Shown here: piece by piece, positions 1-6,488 of the stretch
Position numbering within the stretch: position 1 is the stretch's first letter
Layout: the number at the start of each line of letters is the position of its first letter
NCBI GenBank assembly: GCA_934148535.1
Contig: CAKPDF010000017.1
Coordinates: 1-30,753, forward strand
DNA length: 30,753 bases
Source: an uncultured Bacilli bacterium
GTDB taxonomy: Bacteria > Bacillota_I > Bacilli_A > RF39 > UBA660
Reading direction: 5' to 3'
The notes under the pieces: model-generated
Told to the model about the DNA's origin: nothing
Databases searched by the model: none
What the model saw: only the letters and a program-made list of their open reading frames with translations
Program-made: the position numbers and the translations under genes

Positions 1-87
1 TTAAGTTATGGATTAGATGATTATCTTGCTAAACCAATAGATAAATTAGAATTAGATAGAGTATTAGATAAATATTTAGAAAAGTAA
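1..87 (+). CDS. Hybrid sensor histidine kinase, C-terminal end (receiver domain), partial
   Basis: An open frame enters from the left edge and ends with TAA at 85-87. Its 28 residues (LSYGLDDYLAKPIDKLELDR, then VLDKYLEK) match the last 28 residues of the complete hybrid kinase ending at 3238 exactly; the DNA differs at only six positions, all synonymous or in the stop codon. The LAKPID segment contains the conserved lysine near the end of CheY-like receiver domains. It is therefore the 3' end of a second, closely related hybrid kinase lying upstream, so the pair forms a tandem family. Everything before the receiver tail is outside the window. Confidence 0.9.
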   Translation, partial: LSYGLDDYLAKPIDKLELDRVLDKYLEK

Positions 88-233
88 CTACTAATTGTAA
101 ATTTATTATTGTTTAGATGTTAAAATTGGCTGATTAAAGTATGATGCTTTAACTATATGGTAATATATATTACAATATAAAGTTGTTTGTAGGTGAATTT
201 ATAATTAGTTTATAATAAATAAAGGAGTAAGAG

Positions 234-1406
234 ATGTATAACAAATGTTTTGAGTATTTATTGTCAAATGATCCCGATGATGTAATTTCAAAAAGTGGTA
301 TTTTAGTTAGAAAAGCAATAAATCCTATATATAGAAAGGTAATACCTTTTTCTACAAAAAATGAATTAATCATTGAAAGAAAAGAAGATGTACCAAAGGA
401 TAAAAAAATAATATATTCTGCAACTCATGGATTTAGAGATGATATAGTTTTAACTTTGAAAACTATAGATGCACCTGTCTATTTACTGTATGGTAGTTTA
501 TTAGATTTTTATTATTCTATTGATGGATTAGCATTATGGTTAAATGGTACTATAATAGTTGATAGGAAAGATAAGAAAAGTCGAGCAGCGGCTATTTTAA
601 AGATGGAAAGAGCCTTAGAATTAGGAAGTAATTTATTAATTTATCCTGAAGGAGTATGGAATAAGGAACAATCATTAATAGTGCAAAAGTTATATACCGG
701 AATATATGATGTTGCAGAAAAAGAAGAAGTATTGGTAGTTCCAATTGCAACAATACAAGAAGGAAATAAATGTTATTCAATACAAGGTAGTGCATATGAT
801 ATAACAAATTTTACAAAAGATGATTGTGATGATATAAAAAGATTGATGCACAAAAATCTAATTAAATGTATTGATTTAATTGTTTATAATACTAAGAGAG
901 GAGCCACATTAAAACAAAAGTTAAATTATGTATTAGAAAAATTAAAAACAGTTAATGGGGAACAAGATATTAGTTCAATTATTAAAATGTTAGATACTAT
1001 TTCAATTTTAGAAAATGAAATAGTAAAAACTTTAAGAAAAGAGGATGACATAGAGTTTAGCATAAGAAATTTGTTAGTTCAAGCTAGAGATGCAAAAAAA
1101 ATAATAGCAGTACAAAACTTACGAGATAAAATGGCTACACTTAAATGGGAATTATATGAAGAACATAGAAGAACAACTAGGGAAAGTTTTAGCAATTTTG
1201 ATCCAATATTTACTTATTGGGATAATTATTTAGAGGAATTGATTAAAACCGCTGATGGATTATATGACTATGAAATAGAAGATACGGCAGAATATAAAGA
1301 TAAAAACGAAATATCAGATATTGAAGTATTTAGAGTTTTAGATAATGTGGAAGTTACAAAACAAAATGCATTAGTATTAAGTAAAACTAGAAATAAGAGA
1401 AAGTGA
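234..1406 (+). CDS. PlsC/LPLAT-like acyltransferase family protein
   Basis: The 390-aa protein has the blocks of the lysophosphatidic-acid acyltransferase (LPLAT/PlsC) superfamily. An HX4D catalytic motif (H65 to D70, HGFRDD) is followed by a hydrophobic stretch, a PEG motif at about 138-140 in YPEGVWN, and a block ending in PIATIQEG. Members transfer acyl groups from acyl-CoA or acyl-ACP to a (lyso)phospholipid or related acceptor at the membrane. The C-terminal half (about 210-390) is charged, helical-looking and not typical of plain PlsC, so the acceptor is unknown. A good Shine-Dalgarno (AAAGGAG) precedes the ATG. The stop overlaps the start of the hybrid kinase (GTGA), suggesting translational coupling and a shared membrane or envelope role. 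The superfamily call is solid; the substrate is not inferable. Confidence 0.8.
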   Translation: MYNKCFEYLLSNDPDDVISKSGILVRKAINPIYRKVIPFSTKNELIIERKEDVPKDKKIIYSATHGFRDDIVLTLKTIDAPVYLLYGSLLDFYYSIDGLALWLNGTIIVDRKDKKSRAAAILKMERALELGSNLLIYPEGVWNKEQSLIVQKLYTGIYDVAEKEEVLVVPIATIQEGNKCYSIQGSAYDITNFTKDDCDDIKRLMHKNLIKCIDLIVYNTKRGATLKQKLNYVLEKLKTVNGEQDISSIIKMLDTISILENEIVKTLRKEDDIEFSIRNLLVQARDAKKIIAVQNLRDKMATLKWELYEEHRRTTRESFSNFDPIFTYWDNYLEELIKTADGLYDYEIEDTAEYKDKNEISDIEVFRVLDNVEVTKQNALVLSKTRNKRK

Positions 1407-3238
1407 GTATATGTATGAATGAATTGCAATTACCTATATGTGCCTTGTTTTTTTCAATATTATTATGTATAGTATATTATTCAAAAAAGAGGGTAAATTT
1501 AATAGAGAACAAATTATATCAAATTATGATTTTATCAGGGGTACTTGATAGTGTGATAGTAACAACAGAAAGGATAATAGTAGCAGGAAAGAAATTAGAG
1601 ACTATAAATAATTTCAATAAATATATATTACAACTAACAAATAAAATAGATTTTATAATACTTATAATATTAACATCTGCCTTATTTATATATACGGTTC
1701 TGATAACATTAAATTTATCAAAAAAAATTATCAAAAACTTAATTATTATTGTTTCTTCAATTGATTTGTTTTTTAGCATAATAGTATCTGTTTTAAGTGT
1801 TAATTTAATTGCAAAAAATGAAATTATAAGTATAAATGGAACAGCAGTTTTCCCAACTTATTTAATTTGTGGGATATATTTATTTTTATCAGTATTAGTA
1901 ACGTTGGTTAATTTTAAAAGAATATCAAAAAGACATATTCCAATAATAAGTATAATAATTTTATTTATATTTTTAATGGTTATTTATCGTTATAACCCAT
2001 ACATAATGATAAATTCAATAACTATAACATTTGTTAATTATCTAATGTATTTTACTATAGAAAATCCTGATCTTAAGATGATGAATGAATTAGAACTTGC
2101 TAAGAATTCTGCAGAAAAAGCTAATAATGCTAAAACAGAGTTTTTATCTAGTATGTCTCATGAAATTAGAACTCCATTAAATGCTATAGTAGGTTTTAGT
2201 AATGCTATATTAGATGATAATACTTTAGAAGAAGCTAAGGATGAGGCTAAAGATATTATTATGGCTAGTGATAATCTATTAGAGATAGTAAATGGAATAC
2301 TTGATATAAGTAAAATAGAAGCAGGGAAAATGGAAATAATTAATGTAGACTATAATCCAGTACAAGTATTTAATGATGTATATAAATTAGTTAAACCTAG
2401 AATTGGAGATAAACCTATTACTTTGAAATGTAATTTTTCTTCTGATATTCCAAATACATTAAATGGGGATATGGGTAAGGTTAGAGAGATAATTACTAAC
2501 TTACTTACTAATGCTTGTAAGTATACTGAAAAAGGAATAATTGATTTTGAAGTAAGTTGTATTAATACTAAAAATACTTCTAAGTTAGTAATATCAGTAG
2601 AAGATACTGGTAGAGGAATAAAACCAGATAAGATAGATAAGCTATTTACTAAATTTAATAGATTAGAAGAAGATAGAAATACTACTTTAGAAGGTACTGG
2701 TTTAGGTCTTGCAATTACTAAGAGTTTAGTAGATATGATGGGTGGTAAAATAATAGTACAATCTAAGTATGGAAGTGGTTCTAAGTTTACAGTATATCTA
2801 ACTCAAAAGATTGTTTCTTTAGAGGGAGGTATTGTAGAAGTAGAAAAAGAAGAGATAGAAAAAAAAGATTATTCTAATAAAAAAGTATTATTAGTAGATG
2901 ATAATAATTTAAATATAAAAGTAGCATCAAGACTTCTTAGAAATTATAAAATAATACCAGATACTTGTTTATCTGGAATAGAAGCAATAGAGATGATAAA
3001 AAATAATAAATATGATTTAATATTATTAGATGATATGATGCCTAAACTAAGTGGAGTAGAGACATTTAAGAAATTAAAAGAAGATAGAAAATTTAATACT
3101 CCAGTAGTAATATTAACTGCGAATGCAGTATCAGGTATGAAAGAAAAATATTTAAGTTATGGATTAGATGATTATTTAGCTAAGCCAATAGATAAATTAG
3201 AATTAGATAGAGTATTAGATAAATATTTGGAAAAATGA
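1403..3238 (+). CDS. Membrane hybrid sensor histidine kinase with fused receiver domain
   Basis: This 611-aa protein has about six or seven hydrophobic segments in residues 8-220, likely a membrane-embedded sensor with little extracytoplasmic sequence. A short helical linker leads to a HisKA domain with phospho-accepting H253 in SHEIRTP. The HATPase region follows, with an N-box (NLLTNACKYT, about 366-375), G1 (DTGRGI, about 401-406) and G2 (GTGLGLAI, about 431-438). A CheY-like receiver starts near 493, with acidic DD at 499-500 and probable phospho-acceptor D543. The output may be a phosphorelay, since no DNA-binding domain or HPt is attached. The GTG start at 1403 overlaps the acyltransferase stop; an ATG at 1415 is a possible alternative. 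The receiver C-terminus is duplicated at 1-87. The signal sensed is unknown. Confidence 0.92.
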   Translation: MSICMNELQLPICALFFSILLCIVYYSKKRVNLIENKLYQIMILSGVLDSVIVTTERIIVAGKKLETINNFNKYILQLTNKIDFIILIILTSALFIYTVLITLNLSKKIIKNLIIIVSSIDLFFSIIVSVLSVNLIAKNEIISINGTAVFPTYLICGIYLFLSVLVTLVNFKRISKRHIPIISIIILFIFLMVIYRYNPYIMINSITITFVNYLMYFTIENPDLKMMNELELAKNSAEKANNAKTEFLSSMSHEIRTPLNAIVGFSNAILDDNTLEEAKDEAKDIIMASDNLLEIVNGILDISKIEAGKMEIINVDYNPVQVFNDVYKLVKPRIGDKPITLKCNFSSDIPNTLNGDMGKVREIITNLLTNACKYTEKGIIDFEVSCINTKNTSKLVISVEDTGRGIKPDKIDKLFTKFNRLEEDRNTTLEGTGLGLAITKSLVDMMGGKIIVQSKYGSGSKFTVYLTQKIVSLEGGIVEVEKEEIEKKDYSNKKVLLVDDNNLNIKVASRLLRNYKIIPDTCLSGIEAIEMIKNNKYDLILLDDMMPKLSGVETFKKLKEDRKFNTPVVILTANAVSGMKEKYLSYGLDDYLAKPIDKLELDRVLDKYLEK

Positions 3239-3267
3239 TTGAATAAATCTTAATTTTGTTATATAAT
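3239..3267 (+). promoter_or_regulatory. Predicted sigma-A promoter of the metK leader
   Basis: TTGAAT (3239-3244) and TATAAT (3262-3267) are separated by exactly 17 bp. The promoter begins right after the kinase stop codon and places transcription start roughly 20-25 nt before the SAM-I aptamer, as expected for an S-box leader. The -10 is perfect and the -35 matches 4 of 6 positions. Confidence 0.7.
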
Positions 3268-3293
3268 TTTTATGTAAATAAATTTAATATTAC

Positions 3294-3386
3294 CTTATCA
3301 AGAGTGATGGAGAGAACAGGCTCGAAGAAGTCCAGCAACCCTTTAAGTTGGGTGCTAAATCCTGCGGTTTAACCGAAAGATAAAGT
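3294..3386 (+). ncRNA. SAM-I (S-box) riboswitch aptamer
   Basis: The sequence has the hallmarks of the SAM-I aptamer in order. The closing P1 stem is CTTATCA (3294-3300) with the complementary GATAAAG near 3379-3385. The AGAG-TGATGGAG strand, the conserved TCGAAGAAGTCCAGCAACC block, a GGTGCTAAATCCTGC block and the GAAAGATAA 3' strand follow. It lies directly upstream of metK, the SAM synthetase gene, which is a classic regulon member. SAM binding should stabilise the aptamer and favour the downstream terminator, reducing metK transcription. Confidence 0.95.
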
Positions 3387-3393
3387 TATTTAT

Positions 3394-3426
3394 GGCACTT
3401 TTGGTTAAAAAGTGTCTTTTCTTTTT
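3394..3426 (+). terminator. metK: Riboswitch-controlled intrinsic terminator before metK
   Basis: GGCACTTTT (3394-3402) pairs with AAAAGTGTC (3408-3416, one G-U) and is followed by a T-rich run to about 3426. It sits between the SAM-I aptamer and the metK Shine-Dalgarno (AAGGAGGAG, about 3437-3445). This is the expected expression platform: terminated when SAM is abundant, read through when SAM is low. Confidence 0.85.
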
Positions 3427-3449
3427 AAGGTAATTAGAAGGAGGAGTTT

Positions 3450-4598
3450 ATGAAAAGATTATTTACAAGTGAAATGGTATGTATGGGGCATCCAGATAAG
3501 TTATGTGATTATATAGCTGATTCTATTTTGGATAGTTATATGGAAAATGATAAGAATTCTAGGGTAGCAGTAGAGGTTTGCGCTAGTTATAAGAGAGTTT
3601 TTATTATGGGAGAGGTTACTAGTAGTTATAAATGTGATATAGAAGCAGTTTGTAGGCAGGCTATAAAAGAGGTTGGATATGATAATGATGAATTAGGCTT
3701 TAATGGTGATAATATTGATATTATTGTTGATATCAATAAACAATCTAGTGATATTGCTATGGGTGTTGATGGTGCTGAAATAGGTGCTGGGGATCAAGGT
3801 ATTATTTTTGGATATGCTACTAATGAAACTTCAGAATATTTACCTTATAATTATGTTCTTGCTAGAAATTTAGCAAAGAGGGTATTAGAAGTTAGAAATA
3901 ATAATATTATAGATTATTTAAGATGTGATGGTAAAATGCAAGTTACTTTAGAATATGATGATGATATGCTTGTTAGAGTTCATACTATAGTTATTTCTTT
4001 GCAACATAAGGATGGAATTGATATAGATAGATTAAGAAGTGATGTTTATAAATATATTATAAAAGAAGTTATACCTTCTGAATTACTTAAAGATACTAAT
4101 ATTTTAATAAATCCAACTGGTAGATTTGTTATTGGTGGTCCTGTGGGGGATACTGGTCTTACTGGTAGAAAAATTATAGTTGATACATATGGTGGTAGTT
4201 CTTATCATGGTGGTGGTGCTTTTAGTGGTAAAGATTATACTAAGGTTGATAGAACTGCTGCTTATTATGCAAGATATGTTTGTAAGAATTTAGTTGCTGC
4301 TAATTTATGTGATAAGTGTATGTTAGGGGTTAGTTATGCTATTGGGTGCAGTCGGGAAGTTAGTTTATCTATTGATACATTTAATACTAATAAAATAGAT
4401 GAGGATAAGATATTATGTATTGTAAATCAAATATTTGACTTTAGTCCTAGCAATATGATAAATGAGTTAGATATGAAAAATATTTGTTATAGGGAATTAA
4501 CTAATTTTGGACATTTTGGCAGAGAGCATAGTACTTTTGAAAGGTTAGATAAGGTAGATAAAATTAAAGAACTATTAAGTAAATTTATGGCGGATTAG
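3450..4598 (+). CDS. metK: S-adenosylmethionine synthetase (methionine adenosyltransferase)
   Basis: The enzyme makes S-adenosylmethionine from methionine and ATP in the cytoplasm, supplying methyl groups for the cell. The 382-aa length is normal for bacterial MetK. Signature motifs are present: GHPDKLCDYIADSILD near the N-terminus, QSSDIAMGVD, GAGDQGIIFGYA (methionine-binding region), GGPVGDTGLTGRKIIVDTYG, and the P-loop-like GGGAFSGKDYTKVDR. The usual ETLVKTG region reads EVCASYKRV, keeping the glutamate but otherwise divergent. Control is by the SAM-I riboswitch immediately upstream, closing a feedback loop on its own product. A strong Shine-Dalgarno supports the start. No clear terminator follows. 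Confidence 0.97.
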   Translation: MKRLFTSEMVCMGHPDKLCDYIADSILDSYMENDKNSRVAVEVCASYKRVFIMGEVTSSYKCDIEAVCRQAIKEVGYDNDELGFNGDNIDIIVDINKQSSDIAMGVDGAEIGAGDQGIIFGYATNETSEYLPYNYVLARNLAKRVLEVRNNNIIDYLRCDGKMQVTLEYDDDMLVRVHTIVISLQHKDGIDIDRLRSDVYKYIIKEVIPSELLKDTNILINPTGRFVIGGPVGDTGLTGRKIIVDTYGGSSYHGGGAFSGKDYTKVDRTAAYYARYVCKNLVAANLCDKCMLGVSYAIGCSREVSLSIDTFNTNKIDEDKILCIVNQIFDFSPSNMINELDMKNICYRELTNFGHFGREHSTFERLDKVDKIKELLSKFMAD

Positions 4599-4634
4599 AA
4601 ATTGTGGGAAAATGTCTTATTTTAGTTAATTTCA

Positions 4635-4663
4635 TTTACTTATTTGTAGTTTTATGATATGAT
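4635..4663 (+). promoter_or_regulatory. hpf: Predicted sigma-A promoter of hpf
   Basis: TTTACT (4635-4640) and TATGAT (4658-4663) are separated by 17 bp. The -10 area (TTATGATATGATT) closely resembles that of a promoter at 13778-13806 upstream of the truncated RhuM gene. Each hexamer departs modestly from consensus. Confidence 0.55.
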
Positions 4664-4689
4664 TTACTTGTAAGAAAGGAATGATAATT

Positions 4690-5223
4690 ATGAAGTGTAA
4701 TGTACGTGGTGAAAAGATTAAAATTACTGACGCTATTGCTAATTACATAGACTCAAAATTGGGAAAATTGGATAAGTATTTTAAAAATGAAGTGAGTGCT
4801 AATGTATTAGTTAAGACTAGAGGTAAAAAGGATATCATAGAAGTTACGATTCCTACTTCACAATATACAATTCGTGGTGAAGAAGAACATGATGATTTGT
4901 ATGCTGCTATTGATTTAGTTACTGATAAATTGGAAAGAATGATAAGAAAAAATAAAACTAGAATCAAAAAGAAAGAAACTGATAAGAGTTTAGGTGTATT
5001 TAATTTAGATTTCGAATATAATAATGAAGAAGAGAAAGAAGAGAAAAGTTCTATTGTAAAGAGAAAGACTTTAGATATGAAACCAATGGATGAAGAAGAA
5101 GCATTATTGGAATTAGAACTTTTAGGACATGAGTTTTTCGTTTATAAAGATGCTGCTAGTGGTAATACTCATGTTATATATAAAAGAAAAGATGGAAACT
5201 ATGGAGTTATAGAAACAAATTAG
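4690..5223 (+). CDS. hpf: Ribosome hibernation-promoting factor, long form
   Basis: This is a long-form HPF, which dimerises 70S ribosomes into inactive 100S particles in stationary phase or stress. The N-terminal S30AE/YfiA domain (about 1-97) has the expected opening MKCNVRGEKIKITDAI and YIDSKLGKLDKYF. A charged linker follows, then the C-terminal dimerisation domain with the conserved tail MDEEEALLELELLGHEFFVY. The length is 177 aa from 4690. An in-frame ATG at 4681 abuts the AAAGGA Shine-Dalgarno (4675-4680) and is too close to be used; 4690 has proper spacing. Gene order hpf then secA, here with two genes between, is common in Bacillota. Confidence 0.95.
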   Translation: MKCNVRGEKIKITDAIANYIDSKLGKLDKYFKNEVSANVLVKTRGKKDIIEVTIPTSQYTIRGEEEHDDLYAAIDLVTDKLERMIRKNKTRIKKKETDKSLGVFNLDFEYNNEEEKEEKSSIVKRKTLDMKPMDEEEALLELELLGHEFFVYKDAASGNTHVIYKRKDGNYGVIETN

Positions 5224-5260
5224 TTTCTTTTTTTCAAACATTTTTAATTGGAGGTATATA

Positions 5261-5590
5261 ATGATATTTAATTATAATAAATTAGTTAGAGATAAGATTG
5301 TTGATAACATAAAAAAGAAAGGTGTTAATGATATTAAATATAAGGTATTAGATGATGATGAATATTTAGAGTGTTTAAATAAGAAATTGATTGAAGAGGC
5401 TAATGAATTTATAGAAAATAATGATGTAGAAGAGTTAGGTGATGTTATGGAGGTAATATGCTCTATAATGAGGGTTAAGAATATTGCTTGGGAAGATGTA
5501 AAAAATATTGCGGATAAAAAGAGAGAAAAAAGAGGTAGTTTTGATAAAAAAATTTATTTAGAATATGTTGATGAAGATGTAGAGAGGTAG
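5261..5590 (+). CDS. MazG-like nucleoside triphosphate pyrophosphohydrolase (COG4997 type)
   Basis: The 109-aa protein begins YNKLVRDKI, the hallmark of a small all-alpha NTP pyrophosphatase family related to MazG and phosphoribosyl-ATP pyrophosphohydrolase. Metal-binding acidic residues are in place: E45-E46 and E49 in LIEEANEF, then E58 and D61 in EELGDVMEV. Such enzymes hydrolyse NTPs to NMP and pyrophosphate, usually as nucleotide-pool cleaning. The exact substrate cannot be read from sequence. The Shine-Dalgarno (GGAGG) is good. It follows hpf by 37 nt and is probably co-transcribed with it. With the neighbouring Nudix gene it suggests a nucleotide-sanitation pair. Confidence 0.85.
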   Translation: MIFNYNKLVRDKIVDNIKKKGVNDIKYKVLDDDEYLECLNKKLIEEANEFIENNDVEELGDVMEVICSIMRVKNIAWEDVKNIADKKREKRGSFDKKIYLEYVDEDVER

Positions 5591-5662
5591 AATAGATTTG
5601 TTAGATATCAATTTTAATTTAATAATTGAAATGATTTTATAACATTTATAAAGATATTGTGC

Positions 5663-5685
5663 TTGCGACACCACTGGTGACGTAA
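5663..5685 (+). other. Isolated GC-richer hairpin in intergenic DNA
   Basis: GCGACACC (5665-5672) can pair with GGTGACGT (5676-5683) around an ACT loop, with one A-A mismatch and one G-U. It stands out in an otherwise very AT-rich 155-nt gap between the pyrophosphohydrolase and Nudix genes. No T-run follows, so it is a poor terminator. It could be an operator, part of a leader structure or a remnant; no family is recognised. Confidence 0.35.
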
Positions 5686-5745
5686 TTGTTTGATTGATAG
5701 AATAATTGTAAAATTAATTAAAATATATAAAGGTGGTAAAATTTT

Positions 5746-6321
5746 ATGAGTAATATTAATAAAATTAAAAGTGAATTAGAAAAATACATTCCTTATAATG
5801 AACAGGAAACTGTTGATAGAAAATTAATGCTAGAATATATAGATAAATTTGATGATATACTTTCTAGAAATAATACATTATGTCATTTTACAGCATCTGC
5901 TTGGACTGTTAATAAAAATAAAACTAAGGTATTGATGGCTTATCATAATATTTATGATTCTTGGGCTTGGTTAGGAGGACACGCTGATGGGGAAGATGAT
6001 ATGTTAGAGGTTGCTATTAGAGAGGTTAAGGAGGAGAGTTCTGTTAAGAATGTTACTCCTTTAGAAGATTCAATATTTTCATTAGAAATTTTAGGTGTAG
6101 ATAGTCATTTTAAAAGAGGTAAGTTTGTTTCTTCACATGTTCATTTAAATGTTACTTATTTATTAGAAGTAGATGAGAAAGAAGAAGTAAAAATTAAGGA
6201 AGATGAAAATAGCGCTGTTAAGTGGGTTCTAATTAATGATGCTGTTAGTTTATCAACAGAATCTAATATGCAGATAATATACCAAAAGATTATAGATAAA
6301 TTTAAAGAAAAGTATAAATAG
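5746..6321 (+). CDS. Nudix hydrolase
   Basis: The 191-aa protein contains a Nudix box, GGHADGEDDMLEVAIREVKE followed by ESSV. The core REVKEE metal-binding helix is intact. The first acidic position of the GX5EX7REUXEEXGU consensus is D and the late G is S, a variation also seen in the GGHADG-type Nudix group. Nudix enzymes hydrolyse nucleoside diphosphates linked to another group. The substrate is not predictable, but the preceding pyrophosphohydrolase suggests nucleotide housekeeping. The N-terminal ~45 residues are helical and family-specific. Shine-Dalgarno AAGGTGG supports the start. The stop is followed by a 167-nt gap before secA. Confidence 0.9.
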   Translation: MSNINKIKSELEKYIPYNEQETVDRKLMLEYIDKFDDILSRNNTLCHFTASAWTVNKNKTKVLMAYHNIYDSWAWLGGHADGEDDMLEVAIREVKEESSVKNVTPLEDSIFSLEILGVDSHFKRGKFVSSHVHLNVTYLLEVDEKEEVKIKEDENSAVKWVLINDAVSLSTESNMQIIYQKIIDKFKEKYK

Positions 6322-6363
6322 TGTGATGTTAATGAATAAAAAATTATCGCTAATTCTTGAGTA

Positions 6364-6393
6364 CTGCCCTTAATTATAGTAAATATGGGCAGA
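6364..6393 (+). other. Inverted repeat between the Nudix gene and secA
   Basis: CTGCCC (6364-6369) and GGGCAG (6388-6393) form a 6-bp GC stem around an AT-only 18-nt loop. No T-run follows on either strand, so it is only a possible weak terminator or leader structure. Confidence 0.35.
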
Positions 6394-6460
6394 TTTACAC
6401 TAAAAAAATATAAAATAGTCAACAAAAGAGTTAATAAGTATGGTAATTTTTCTTATTTTT

Positions 6461-6469
6461 TGATAGAAT
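6461..6469 (+). promoter_or_regulatory. secA: Possible extended -10 promoter of secA
   Basis: TGATAGAAT matches the extended -10 pattern TGnTATAAT with one mismatch and lies 20 nt before the secA ATG. No convincing -35 exists at 17 bp. The very short leader ends in the GGAGATGAT Shine-Dalgarno. Confidence 0.4.
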
Positions 6470-6488
6470 ACTAGTTGGAGATGATATT

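Noticed and set aside
170..373. Minus-strand open frame opposite the acyltransferase gene
   Set aside because: Overlaps a well-supported plus-strand gene, has no recognisable family, and fits the long chance antisense frames expected in very AT-rich DNA.
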